A DNA stretch of 64,000 nt from Brevibacillus sp042683565 (GTDB lineage Bacteria; Bacillota; Bacilli; Brevibacillales; Brevibacillaceae): NCBI RefSeq assembly GCF_042683565.1, contig NZ_JBHUJW010000041.1:1-64000 (forward strand). The letters run 5' to 3'. How positions within the stretch are numbered: the stretch's first letter is position 1; the number at the start of each line of letters is the position of its first letter. The position numbers and the translations under genes are program-made. Positions 25,393 through 36,456 of this stretch are shown one piece after another. Below the pieces are notes generated by a model, which had not been told where the DNA came from, made no database searches, and worked only from the letters and a program-made list of their open reading frames with translations.

Positions 25393-25581
25393 CGGCAAGT
25401 GCGAACGTCTGGTGCGAATGTATAGCTCCCACGAGTTTCTGGGGACATTCGCACCAAAAGACGGGCGAAAACTTGCGATAGTTACAGGGAATTTCCCCCA
25501 GTCAACTTGTCATTGAACGGATTTTGGCATATCTTGTTCACGAATCAGGAATTTTTGCTGTGTTTTTTTACATTTTTCGCT
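25393..25581 (+). promoter_or_regulatory. CRISPR leader
   Basis: A 189-bp gap between cas2 and the first repeat. It contains a perfect 12-bp inverted repeat (TGGTGCGAATGT at 25410-25421 with ACATTCGCACCA at 25445-25456) and an AT-rich right half. A likely array promoter is TTGTCA (25507-25512), 17 bp, TATCTT (25530-25535), which would start transcription about 40 bp before repeat 1. New spacers should enter at this side. Confidence 0.8.
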
Positions 25582-28500
25582 GTCGCATCCTACGCGGATG
25601 CGTGGATTGAAATTGGAGTTATTCCATCAGGCAATTGGATGTCGATGCGTCGCATCCTACGCGGATGCGTGGATTGAAATCAACGTGTGCTGTAGTGCTT
25701 TTTCTCCGCCACGGTAGTCGCATCCTACGCGGATGCGTGGATTGAAATCTCTGGGAATGAGGGGTACTCCTGCTGGAACTGCTGGGTCGCATCCTACGCG
25801 GATGCGTGGATTGAAATTCCCACTCTTTCTGTCGGCGGGAACTCGGCGGCCCGTCGCATCCTACGCGGATGCGTGGATTGAAATCTCCGGATCTGCCCAA
25901 ATGAGTACGTCGCCATCCAAGTCGCATCCTACGCGGATGCGTGGATTGAAATTCATAGTACGTTTTGAACATCTCAAACAGGTTGTCCGTCGCATCCTAC
26001 GCGGATGCGTGGATTGAAATAGCTTGCCGCTGCTTGATTAGCTTCCTTTCGAGGTCGCATCCTACGCGGATGCGTGGATTGAAATTCGTAGATGTTGCCT
26101 TTCACGTAGCACTCGCCGGGGGGTCGCATCCTACGCGGATGCGTGGATTGAAATCTTGGGATGTGCAACGGCAGCTGTCCGTTTTTAAGTCGCATCCTAC
26201 GCGGATGCGTGGATTGAAATTGCTCGGCTGCCAACAGTGCAGCCATGGCTAAACTGGTCGCATCCTACGCGGATGCGTGGATTGAAATACGATCTCCAAG
26301 ACCTCCATCAGTAGTCACCCGCCGTGTCGCATCCTACGCGGATGCGTGGATTGAAATCTAGCGTTTTTTCTACACCATCTATCACCAGAAGTCGCATCCT
26401 ACGCGGATGCGTGGATTGAAATCTTTGTCTTGGCGGGCGTAATGTTCGGCTTGGTCGTCGCATCCTACGCGGATGCGTGGATTGAAATAAATGATGAGTT
26501 TGCATTTCACGGGACGCTCTTCCCGTCGCATCCTACGCGGATGCGTGGATTGAAATTCGACCTTGAGAAGCCTGTTGGCACAGTAACGGCGTCGCATCCT
26601 ACGCGGATGCGTGGATTGAAATAACATTACTCTGAATGGAAAACAGTACGGTGTCCGTCGCATCCTACGCGGATGCGTGGATTGAAATTTTCCCTTCGCC
26701 CCTTTCAGAGCCTCAATCGACGTCGCATCCTACGCGGATGCGTGGATTGAAATCACATAAAGAGGCAGTTATCATTGGGCTGGTTGACGTCGCATCCTAC
26801 GCGGATGCGTGGATTGAAATGGCGGGAAGATAGCATGGGCATGGCTGGTGACTTGTCGCATCCTACGCGGATGCGTGGATTGAAATCGATTCCGCATCGA
26901 AAAAGGCTCTGCAAGCCAGCGTCGCATCCTACGCGGATGCGTGGATTGAAATTTCCGCGTTCTGCCCGCGAACACGCTGTGTTTGCGTCGCATCCTACGC
27001 GGATGCGTGGATTGAAATCGTTACATGTGTGGTATTTATTACCTGAAAACTTTTGTCGCATCCTACGCGGATGCGTGGATTGAAATTCGATATTATGAGG
27101 GTCAGTTACGTGTAATACAGTCGCATCCTACGCGGATGCGTGGATTGAAATATACATCTCATTTACCAACTGCTTTACATCATTTGTCGCATCCTACGCG
27201 GATGCGTGGATTGAAATGCTGATGATTGTGCCGTCAACCTCATCGCTATTGTCGCATCCTACGCGGATGCGTGGATTGAAATGTCGAATTTGGTGACGTA
27301 TGCTGCAGTGAAGAGCACAGTCGCATCCTACGCGGATGCGTGGATTGAAATATGATATCTGTTTTGTGTTTTTAGTACGAACAACGCAGTCGCATCCTAC
27401 GCGGATGCGTGGATTGAAATCTTGGCCTCGTTACACTTGATGATATTGCCTGGTGTCGCATCCTACGCGGATGCGTGGATTGAAATTGTGATGACTTGTT
27501 TTGTAGCATCCGGCTCATCGAGGGTCGCATCCTACGCGGATGCGTGGATTGAAATCAATATCCCTTATCTACATGAATCGCAATGCAAGGTGTCGCATCC
27601 TACGCGGATGCGTGGATTGAAATAGCCTTCGCTGTATCGTCGCTCTCTCCCGGCACATACGTCGCATCCTACGCGGATGCGTGGATTGAAATTGGCATAT
27701 TGGGGGTTGTCTTTAATTCCGGTGTGGTCGCATCCTACGCGGATGCGTGGATTGAAATCGCCGATCGCATCACGTACAACCAAAGCAACTGGGGAGTCGC
27801 ATCCTACGCGGATGCGTGGATTGAAATTTTTTGCGCTCGCTGCGCCTGCTGCGCTTGTAGGGAGTCGCATCCTACGCGGATGCGTGGATTGAAATATAAA
27901 ACACATGAAATGTCAAGAGCAATTCACCCCCGTCGCATCCTACGCGGATGCGTGGATTGAAATAATATTTGAAAAACCTCTTCACACAATTCCCGAGGTA
28001 GTCGCATCCTACGCGGATGCGTGGATTGAAATAGAAGCTCAGCGATATACTCATGTGTGAATCCTTGGTCGCATCCTACGCGGATGCGTGGATTGAAATA
28101 AAAAAGCGCGTATCGCTGCTTTGATACACATTGCCGTCGCATCCTACGCGGATGCGTGGATTGAAATACCTTGCCTGTGCCGTCGACGACGACAGGTTTA
28201 CCGTCGCATCCTACGCGGATGCGTGGATTGAAATTGCCAAATAGATAGTCAACTTGAACATCAAAGAAGGTCGCATCCTACGCGGATGCGTGGATTGAAA
28301 TGTCAGGATCTGCGACAACCACCGCGCCATACGCGTCGCATCCTACGCGGATGCGTGGATTGAAATCCAAATAGGTTGCTTCCAAGTCTCTCCGTGTTCG
28401 TCAGTCGCATCCTACGCGGATGCGTGGATTGAAATCATGTGGCTCGAACCAAATCAGTCAAAGAGGTCATGTCGCATCCTACGCGGATGCGTGGATTGAA

Positions 28501-31500
28501 ATCTTGCGAACTTATCCCACTCAACCCATCCAACCGGGTCGCATCCTACGCGGATGCGTGGATTGAAATACAAGGGCGAATACGAGGGCAATAACGATGG
28601 CGAGTCGCATCCTACGCGGATGCGTGGATTGAAATCCATGTCTGCCCCTCCTACGCCGTCCGTCTCGGTAGTCGCATCCTACGCGGATGCGTGGATTGAA
28701 ATGTCTTCGCGGTCTGGGTTGTGGCGAGACCACTCGCAGTCGCATCCTACGCGGATGCGTGGATTGAAATTTCGAGTACAGTCAACCGTCCGTAACGTTG
28801 CCCGGGTCGCATCCTACGCGGATGCGTGGATTGAAATTTCTAGCCTCGATGGCTTTATCCAACGTCAAGAAAGGTCGCATCCTACGCGGATGCGTGGATT
28901 GAAATCTCAATCCCTTTGACAATTTCGCTAGTTGTATATGTCGCATCCTACGCGGATGCGTGGATTGAAATTTTTTAATCATATTGAGAATGGAAAATGT
29001 TTTAGGTCGCATCCTACGCGGATGCGTGGATTGAAATTTTCTTTTCAGCCCTGAGATCATCACACCATTTTTACGTCGCATCCTACGCGGATGCGTGGAT
29101 TGAAATACTTTGCTTTCTTGATTGTCATAGTAACTCATTAGTCGCATCCTACGCGGATGCGTGGATTGAAATTGGCCAAGATACCGGCAGAGGAAAATCC
29201 TGACCCGTCGCATCCTACGCGGATGCGTGGATTGAAATCACAGTAATGCGGAGGTGAGTCAAATGATCGATCGTCGCATCCTACGCGGATGCGTGGATTG
29301 AAATGGTGATCAAACCTCTTCCCTGATCGTCGATGTCTGGGGTCGCATCCTACGCGGATGCGTGGATTGAAATGACCTCCTATGTATTTCCTACTTGATT
29401 ACAATTGTCGCATCCTACGCGGATGCGTGGATTGAAATGCTCCTTTTGTTTAACTTTATAAATCTATAATAACAGTCGCATCCTACGCGGATGCGTGGAT
29501 TGAAATTTTTGCCTTGGATCAAAAAATCATCAAATAATAACTAGTCGCATCCTACGCGGATGCGTGGATTGAAATACTATAGCATATTCGTCTCCGTCAT
29601 CGTCAATTAGTCGCATCCTACGCGGATGCGTGGATTGAAATCTGATCATTTAATAGGGAGTGAAACAGGAAAAACATGTCGCATCCTACGCGGATGCGTG
29701 GATTGAAATCTAGTGCACCTGAACAAATAGCAGCTAAACCAATAAGTCGCATCCTACGCGGATGCGTGGATTGAAATACGAACGAGAGATTGCAGAGACT
29801 TCCTCTTCACGGTCGCATCCTACGCGGATGCGTGGATTGAAATGTGCAGCATTTTGGGGAATGTATGAAGAATTTAGCGTCGCATCCTACGCGGATGCGT
29901 GGATTGAAATACACTATCCATTACACAAACAATCACACATGTTATAGTCGCATCCTACGCGGATGCGTGGATTGAAATCACAGTTAGTTTATCCCTTACT
30001 GTTGACAAGGTATGTCGCATCCTACGCGGATGCGTGGATTGAAATTTTGACAACTAAAAGGGTTAGGTTGCCTGAGTCAGTCGCATCCTACGCGGATGCG
30101 TGGATTGAAATTACCTTGCTCTACCACCAGATGATGACCCCTGAGATAGTCGCATCCTACGCGGATGCGTGGATTGAAATCTTACCCGCATGCTTCTCAC
30201 AGTACCGCTGGCGCGTCGCATCCTACGCGGATGCGTGGATTGAAATAGTATCCCATACAGAATAATGTGTGCCATAGCCACCGTCGCATCCTACGCGGAT
30301 GCGTGGATTGAAATCCTTCCCTGTTATGTTGTTATAAGCTGTCTCTTGTCGTCGCATCCTACGCGGATGCGTGGATTGAAATATTTGCTCGGTCAGTTTT
30401 TTAAGTGCATCATTTTCGTCGCATCCTACGCGGATGCGTGGATTGAAATACAAGCGGAAATAGTGTAAATGACTCCTGTTGGGATTGTCGCATCCTACGC
30501 GGATGCGTGGATTGAAATAAATCGCTGCCCGTAACTTCAATTTCATACATACCGTCGCATCCTACGCGGATGCGTGGATTGAAATAGTTGTCAAGGAGCT
30601 GCCTTACTGGATCTACACACTGTCGCATCCTACGCGGATGCGTGGATTGAAATCTGATTGTTTAGTGAACCAAATTTTTTTAAACTTGTCGCATCCTACG
30701 CGGATGCGTGGATTGAAATAAGGGAACGAAAAACACAGCACAAACTTCTATGCGGTCGCATCCTACGCGGATGCGTGGATTGAAATAGCTATATGGGGGG
30801 GATATTTTACATCGAAAAAGGGTCGCATCCTACGCGGATGCGTGGATTGAAATCGTCTAATGCCGTATCTCCATCAGTCAGCAAAACAGTCGCATCCTAC
30901 GCGGATGCGTGGATTGAAATAGTTATAATATAATCAACAAGGGAAAACGATACGTCGCATCCTACGCGGATGCGTGGATTGAAATCGACAGGGAAGTTTT
31001 GGACGGCTCTCTCCACTCCGTCGCATCCTACGCGGATGCGTGGATTGAAATAGCCAACTCAAAACCCAGCAAAAGCACCCGAAGCCGGTCGCATCCTACG
31101 CGGATGCGTGGATTGAAATTGTCTCATGACATTTTTATCCACGATCATAAGGATGTCGCATCCTACGCGGATGCGTGGATTGAAATAACACCGCGCCAAT
31201 GATGTTTTCATAACCGCCCAGTCGCATCCTACGCGGATGCGTGGATTGAAATACTAGTTACTCTCATAACCTACTCTCATAGCCCACGTCGCATCCTACG
31301 CGGATGCGTGGATTGAAATTTTGCTGTTGATCTGGTAGCGTATTGCTCAAATCCGTCGCATCCTACGCGGATGCGTGGATTGAAATACGTGCCGCACCCG
31401 GTCACCTTTTTTCAGGCCGTGTCGCATCCTACGCGGATGCGTGGATTGAAATCCCTCAAATGACTATTCAATTATAATTAATAACCAAAGTCGCATCCTA

Positions 31501-31790
31501 CGCGGATGCGTGGATTGAAATTAAGAAAGTGGATTTGAATATAAAATATAAAGGTGTCGCATCCTACGCGGATGCGTGGATTGAAATCTTATCCATGTCG
31601 TGGTTTAGGAAGCGGAAAGAGGCAGTCGCATCCTACGCGGATGCGTGGATTGAAATGAATGTTGGAACGACTTCAGTAGCTCGTGCGGTGCAGTCGCATC
31701 CTACGCGGATGCGTGGATTGAAATCTTGGCTTGCGTATCTACGCCTCGCCCAAACTCAGTCGCATCCTACGCGGATGCGTGGATTGAAAT
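25582..31790 (+). CRISPR. Type I-C CRISPR array, 93 repeats and 92 spacers
   Basis: A 32-bp repeat beginning GTCGCATCC and ending GCGTGGATTGAAAT, with an internal 7-bp stem CGCATCC/GGATGCG around TACGC. By eye, all 93 copies, including the last (31759-31790), are identical. Repeat-to-repeat distance is 65-69 bp, so spacers are 33-37 nt. The repeat is the classical I-C type cut by Cas5c to leave the handle TGGATTGAAAT. The absence of a degenerate terminal repeat and the large size point to a maintained, active array. Spacer targets cannot be named without a search. Confidence 0.98.
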
Positions 31791-31803
31791 AAAGCGTATC
31801 TCC

Positions 31804-31850
31804 AGAAGCCCTCCCGAAAGCAGTGCACCCTGCAGTACGTGAGGGTTTTT
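31804..31850 (+). terminator. Possible terminator downstream of the array
   Basis: GCCCTCCCG and CGTGAGGGTTTTTG can pair around a loop containing CTGCAG. It lies 15-60 bp after the last repeat. Confidence 0.5.
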
Positions 31851-31987
31851 GCCGTTGCAAAAAGAAAGCTGCCCGCTGCACTTCACCGCGTGCAACACCC
31901 CCTGTCCCCCTGCGAAAAGGTTATAATAAGAGGGCAAAAGCAAACACTAACGAAAATACACCGCGATCACGGTCAGAAGGAGATCGA

Positions 31988-33463
31988 ATGACGGAGAAAA
32001 ACACAATCAACGATGCCGCGTGGAACTTTGACAACAGCTACGCTCGCCTGCCGGAAGCCTTTTTTTCTAGGCAAAATCCGACACCTGTGCGCGCGCCTAG
32101 GCTGGCGGTGCTGAACCGTCCGCTGGCGGCTGCCCTCGGGCTGAACGCCCAGGCGCTGGAGGGAGAAGACGGGATCGCCGCGTTCGCCGGCAACCGCATT
32201 CCCGACGGGGCTCTGCCACTGGCGCAGGCTTATGCGGGTCACCAGTTCGGGCATTTCACCATGCTGGGGGACGGCCGGGCGATCCTCCTGGGCGAGCAGA
32301 TCACGCCTGCGGGCGAGCGCTTCGACATCCAGCTGAAAGGCTCCGGACGAACGCCGTACTCTCGCCGGGGCGATGGGCGGGCGGCACTCGGTCCGATGCT
32401 GCGCGAGTACATCATCAGCGAAGCGATGCACGCGCTGGGGATTCCGACGACCCGCAGCCTGGCGGTCGTGACGACCGGGGAGACGATTATTCGCGAGACC
32501 GATCTGCCCGGAGCCGTTTTGACCCGCGTGGCTGCCAGTCATCTGCGTGTCGGCACGTTCCAGTACGCTGCCAGATGGGGCGGGGCGGAGCTTGTGCGCG
32601 CGCTGGCGGATTACGCTCTGCGGCGGCATTTTCCCGGTGCGGACTACGCAGACAACCGCTACCTGTTCCTGCTGCAGCAAGTGATCCGGCGCCAGGCCGC
32701 GCTGATCGCGAAGTGGCAGCTCGTCGGCTTCATCCACGGGGTCATGAACACCGACAACATGGCTATTGGCGGGGAGACCATCGACTACGGCCCGTGTGCC
32801 TTCATGGATGCGTACGATCCCGCGACGGTATTCAGCTCCATCGATACCCAGGGCCGCTATGCGTACGGCAACCAGCCGTACATCGCCGTCTGGAACCTCT
32901 CGCGCTTTGCGGAGACGCTGCTTCCGCTGCTGCACGACGAACCGGAACAGGCTATCCAAATGGCTGAAGAAGCACTTGGGGATTTTTCCAAGCTGTTTTA
33001 CCGGGAGTGGCTGGAAGGCATGCGGGGCAAACTGGGTCTGTTCCGTGCAGAGCCGGGGGACGATACGCTCGTGGACGACTTGCTTGGCATCATGCAGCGG
33101 TATCGGGCGGACTATACGAACACGTTCCGCGCGTTGACGCTGGGCAGGCCGGAGGAGACCGCACTGGCAGACAAGCCGGAATTTGCCGAGTGGCAGAGGC
33201 AGTGGCGGGAGAGACTGGGCAGGCAGCCGGAAACAGAGGCGGATGTAAACGAACTGATGCGTACGAGTAATCCGGCAGTGATCCCGCGCAACCACCGGGT
33301 GGAGGAAGCGTTGGAAGCCGCAGTGGACAGGGACGACTACAGCGTGATGAAGCGCCTGCTGGCTGCGCTGGAGCGGCCGTACGCGTATGCGGCCGAGCAG
33401 GAGGAGTACGCCGCCCCGCCTGCGCCGTCCAATCGTCCGTACCAGACGTATTGCGGGACGTAA
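31988..33463 (+). CDS. selO: SelO/YdiU family protein adenylyltransferase
   Basis: A 491-residue pseudokinase-fold enzyme; the family transfers AMP to Ser/Thr/Tyr of target proteins, mostly redox enzymes. Seen blocks: NFDNSYARLPEAFF at the N-terminus, YAGHQFGHFTMLGDGRAILLGE (nucleotide-binding loop), KGSGRTPYSRRGDGRA, and GVMNTDNMAI with metal-binding residues (HGVMNTDN, then DYGPCAFMD). ATG 31988 has AAGGAG at 31978-31983. The C-terminus is QTYCGT-stop, with a cysteine where many bacterial homologues have a short cysteine-containing tail. It is unrelated to the CRISPR locus as far as can be told. Confidence 0.92.
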   Translation: MTEKNTINDAAWNFDNSYARLPEAFFSRQNPTPVRAPRLAVLNRPLAAALGLNAQALEGEDGIAAFAGNRIPDGALPLAQAYAGHQFGHFTMLGDGRAILLGEQITPAGERFDIQLKGSGRTPYSRRGDGRAALGPMLREYIISEAMHALGIPTTRSLAVVTTGETIIRETDLPGAVLTRVAASHLRVGTFQYAARWGGAELVRALADYALRRHFPGADYADNRYLFLLQQVIRRQAALIAKWQLVGFIHGVMNTDNMAIGGETIDYGPCAFMDAYDPATVFSSIDTQGRYAYGNQPYIAVWNLSRFAETLLPLLHDEPEQAIQMAEEALGDFSKLFYREWLEGMRGKLGLFRAEPGDDTLVDDLLGIMQRYRADYTNTFRALTLGRPEETALADKPEFAEWQRQWRERLGRQPETEADVNELMRTSNPAVIPRNHRVEEALEAAVDRDDYSVMKRLLAALERPYAYAAEQEEYAAPPAPSNRPYQTYCGT

Positions 33464-33508
33464 AGCGGGCAGATCATCGTCCAGCCGCTTTTCGTTCCAT
33501 GGTAGCCG

Positions 33509-33548
33509 AAAAAGCGTATGCCTTACTTTTGGGGGCATACGCTTTTTT
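33509..33548. terminator. Bidirectional terminator between selO and the MFS gene
   Basis: AAAAGCGTATGCC (33510-33522) pairs with GGCATACGCTTTT (33534-33546), with T-runs on the plus side and A-runs (T on minus) on the other. It serves convergent genes. Confidence 0.8.
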
Positions 33549-34770
33549 ACCGTGTATTTGGCTTATCTCGTGAAAGAAAATCGTCTTTGGACGGCGAAGC
33601 GGAGGAGAACAAGGTATAGAAGCCAGCTAGAACAATCATTGTGCCGACAAGCAAATAAGTGTGCCGCGAGCTGACAGAAAGGGAAGAAGCAAACAAGATT
33701 CCGAGCGGCATGGTGACCCGGAGGAAAAGCAAGCGCACGGCACTCAGCTGGGGCAATCGTTCCCGAGGAGCACTTTGCTGAAAAATCGCTACACTTCGGG
33801 CATGAAAGAGAGGAAAGAGCATCCCGCCAAACAACTCGCACATCCATGCAAGGGGAATAGAGCCTGCAAAACAGAGCAAGACAAAGGAAAATCCTCCGCC
33901 AATAAAACCAAGGTACATGGCCAGGCTTGTTTTAGGCAGCTTCGCAAGCAAGGCGACGCCGATAGCATAACCGGCAGGAAATGCCCCGGAAAAGATCGCA
34001 TACTCCCATGATTGACCGTGCAGCTCTCCGAGAATGAACGGGACATTTACCACGAGTGTTGCTCCGACTGCAAATTGTACGACGGACGAGAGCAGAGTCA
34101 GACGGACCAGCTGTGGTTGTCTCCAGAAGGCTTGCATCCCTTCCTTTAGTTCTGTCCACCAGTATTTCCTCGTCCAAATGGGCACTCTCGCAGCTGTGGC
34201 AGATGAGGGGATGCGCGAAAGCGAGAAGGAGCTGACGAAAAACAAAACAGAGGAAAGCCCGTACAGGAGGGACAGGGGGCAAAGCAGCAAAAGCATCGAG
34301 ATGGCTCCGGGTGCGACCAGACTCGTCAGCCGCACGGTTCCATCCAGCAGTCCGTTTGCTTCCGTCAGCTCTGCCTCCGTGCAGACTTCAGGCAAAAGGG
34401 CGAACACCAGACTAGTGTAAAGAGGCTGCAACAAGCCGAGCAAGCATTGCAAAACGACGAGAGTCCATATGCCCGCAGCTTCGGAGCCGCTGGATTGCCC
34501 GAGCAGTGGAAGCAGATAACCGCCAGCCCGTAACAACTGGATGGTTCGCAGCAGCTTTTCCTTTGCGACATGATTAAGAAATGGAGCGCTTACTCCTTGC
34601 AACACGAGAGAAGGGATAAAATACACAAGCCAAAGCGTCCCCATCCATTCCTTGGAGCCTGTCAATTGGTACAGCATCAATCCATTCATGATTCCGCCAG
34701 CGGCACCGCCAAACTCGGAGATGACTTCGCCTGCCCACAGCGCTCGAAATGAAGCGGAATATGTCTTCAT
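33547..34770 (-). CDS. MFS transporter
   Basis: A 407-residue major facilitator of about 12 transmembrane helices. The first helices (FRALWAGEVISEFGGAAGGIMNGLMLYQLTG) and the 6-7 loop (ARVPIWTRKYWWTELKEGMQAFWR) resemble the MFS_3/macrolide-efflux-like group. Its start overlaps the stop of the upstream ArsR-type regulator (ATGA, 34767-34770), so the two are translationally coupled and the regulator probably controls this transporter. Substrate unknown. Confidence 0.88.
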   Translation of the reverse strand: MKTYSASFRALWAGEVISEFGGAAGGIMNGLMLYQLTGSKEWMGTLWLVYFIPSLVLQGVSAPFLNHVAKEKLLRTIQLLRAGGYLLPLLGQSSGSEAAGIWTLVVLQCLLGLLQPLYTSLVFALLPEVCTEAELTEANGLLDGTVRLTSLVAPGAISMLLLLCPLSLLYGLSSVLFFVSSFSLSRIPSSATAARVPIWTRKYWWTELKEGMQAFWRQPQLVRLTLLSSVVQFAVGATLVVNVPFILGELHGQSWEYAIFSGAFPAGYAIGVALLAKLPKTSLAMYLGFIGGGFSFVLLCFAGSIPLAWMCELFGGMLFPLFHARSVAIFQQSAPRERLPQLSAVRLLFLRVTMPLGILFASSLSVSSRHTYLLVGTMIVLAGFYTLFSSASPSKDDFLSRDKPNTR

Positions 34771-35810
34771 TGGATATCCCCTAAATAGTGGGCTAACCGG
34801 TCGGAAAAGGAGTGAATCTGCGCAAGATTTGCCGAGTAAATTCCTTTTTCCACATGAATAAACTTGGCTGCTTTTAATAGGGAGAGTTGATGATGCAAAG
34901 TCGTTTTGGAGATTTGGAACATTACGCTCAGTTCTTGCAGCGACAACGGCCCCTTTTGGAGCTGATACAGCAATTTCAGGCGGAGCTCATCCCCCAAGGC
35001 TTTATGTCCGCGCACCAATTCTGTTGACGGGACGCCTGGCTCCAGCCAATAGTCTTCCCTCAAAGGGTAAAAGAACAGCTTGGTATCAGCGGTCCGCTTG
35101 GCCAGTGTCCATGGACGGTAGGACACGTGCGGAACCAGCTTAATCTCCCAGATCGAAGGCTCGGGAAGATACTTGACGCCGCCCGTGATTCGCTCGATTT
35201 CCTCGATGGGACGATTCTGATCCAATGAGCTGTGCAGCTTCTGCTCAAAGGCGAGCGCTTGAGTCCATTTTTCCCAATCTTTCTGCCGGCTCACCCAATC
35301 GTGCCACTCGGTCACGATCTGGTGGAACAATTCGCAGATTTTTGGGGGTGAATAGCGGGCCAGACAGCGAACGTATCCGCTAAGGTAGTCGTGCCCTTCA
35401 AAAAGCGCAGCATACTTCTCGATGGATTCCTTTCTGTCTGATTGACTGGCAATGGCTTTCCGGATCGGCTCCGAATCGCGATCTTTGTATGGGAGAAGAG
35501 TTTCGTACAAGCCATCCGCTGACAGATTGTTGAGCCGATGCGAAAAATCTCGAACGGAATAGGCGGAGAGTTTGTTTTGAACCATAATCAGCCCATACCA
35601 AAGGTTGTTCTGCTCGACCTCTTGCAATTGCGAAACGAATGAGGAAGGCATAGAGCCTCTCGCTGCCGTCCATTGCTCATGTTGATCAAACGTGTGCCGG
35701 AGCTGTGCATGCGTGTATCCTGCGATGCCGAGGATGACTTCCCAGACTGGCGAAGACTCGACTACTACGGAAATCGTTTCGCTCGGCTGTGGAGAGTAAA
35801 AATGATTCAT
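34767..35810 (-). CDS. ArsR-type winged-helix regulator with a long N-terminal domain
   Basis: A 347-residue protein. The C-terminal ~90 residues form an ArsR-like winged helix (ALGDELRLKLLYQLQKGPLSLQELSVMFQISKTTLHHQLSLLKAAKFI). The N-terminal ~240 residues are an effector region of the type seen in large ArsR-family regulators. No metal-binding cysteine motif is present, so it is not a classic metal sensor. AGGAGG precedes the start. It forms an operon with the MFS transporter. Confidence 0.82.
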   Translation of the reverse strand: MNHFYSPQPSETISVVVESSPVWEVILGIAGYTHAQLRHTFDQHEQWTAARGSMPSSFVSQLQEVEQNNLWYGLIMVQNKLSAYSVRDFSHRLNNLSADGLYETLLPYKDRDSEPIRKAIASQSDRKESIEKYAALFEGHDYLSGYVRCLARYSPPKICELFHQIVTEWHDWVSRQKDWEKWTQALAFEQKLHSSLDQNRPIEEIERITGGVKYLPEPSIWEIKLVPHVSYRPWTLAKRTADTKLFFYPLREDYWLEPGVPSTELVRGHKALGDELRLKLLYQLQKGPLSLQELSVMFQISKTTLHHQLSLLKAAKFIHVEKGIYSANLAQIHSFSDRLAHYLGDIQ

Positions 35811-35953
35811 CTGAACCTCCTGGAGATGGATGTGAAATTATTCTAATATATAAGAAAGTTGTATTCAATAATTATCGAATTTCGCTGAACTCTGGTTTTC
35901 ACCATCTGCTATTCCATATACAGGGAGGTGCAGATTCCATCCAGCGTTCCCGC

Positions 35954-36158
35954 CTATGCTTTTTCCGCAGACACGAGCAAATCCCGCAGCGCAGGCTCAA
36001 GATCGGTGTAGGCGAACGAAAAGCCGTGTTCCAGCCACTTCGCGGGAATGCAGTTGCGGCCAGTCAGGGCGAGGCCCGGATCGGCGCGCATCACGAGGCA
36101 GGTCCCGAGCCAGACGAGAGGAGCGGGCGCCGCCTGCCAGCACAACCTTTTTGCCCAC
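35954..36158 (-). pseudogene. TIGR01777-like NAD-dependent epimerase, internally deleted
   Basis: A GTG at 36158 behind GAGAGGGGAT starts MGKKVVLAGG, the Rossmann N-terminus of an SDR epimerase. After about ten codons the frame breaks, and the following sequence encodes, in another frame, a C-terminal tail (LALTGRNCIPAKWLEHGF...YTDLEPALRDLL) typical of the YfcH/YfhF C-terminal region. Roughly 230 central codons appear to be missing. The family assignment rests on recognised motifs. Confidence 0.65.
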
Positions 36159-36456
36159 GATTTCATCCCCTCTCGAAATCTTGCTTTTTTCTGCTAGATT
36201 CATCTGGTATCGTTGGGGTATATTGTACTGGTACAATCAGGAAGGGGACATGCTGATCGGTCGCGGCTGGACGGTGGAGCAGAGGCGGTTGCATCCATTG
36301 GAATGAAAACGGTTGCATCCGCTGTGGGGAAACCAGCTACATCCACGTTGCGGAGCCGTTCACATCCACTGTGCAGAGGCGGCCACACCCACGTTGGTGA
36401 AAAAGCAAAGAGACGTTATTCACAAAAAACGGGCAGGGAGGGGGCGAAGAAGGCAA
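36159..36456. other. Intergenic region with palindrome and tandem repeats
   Basis: Contains the dyad ATTGTAC-TG-GTACAAT (36222-36237), a possible operator, and a run of degenerate ~24-bp tandem repeats (36280-36400). No supported gene. Confidence 0.6.
36280..36400 (+). repeat. Five degenerate ~24-bp tandem repeats
   Basis: Each unit has a core like CGGTTGCATCC or CCGTTCACATCCACT followed by a T/G-rich end and a GAAA/GAG joint. Cores begin near 36286, 36310, 36333, 36356 and 36380. The units have diverged by several substitutions each. They lie upstream of the SDR gene; function unknown. Confidence 0.7.

Noticed and set aside
25600..31790. Many open frames of 60-140 codons on both strands inside the array (repeating peptide such as RMRGLK or STHPRRMR)
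   Set aside because: They are translations of the 32-bp repeat and spacers; no ribosome sites, and the periodic peptide has no independent meaning.
31988..33463. SelO as a defence gene linked to the CRISPR locus
   Set aside because: SelO is widespread and redox-related; adjacency to the array end is not evidence of a shared role.
31973..33538. 521-codon minus-strand frame opposite selO
   Set aside because: The conserved SelO motifs are on the plus strand; the antisense frame has no recognisable domain.
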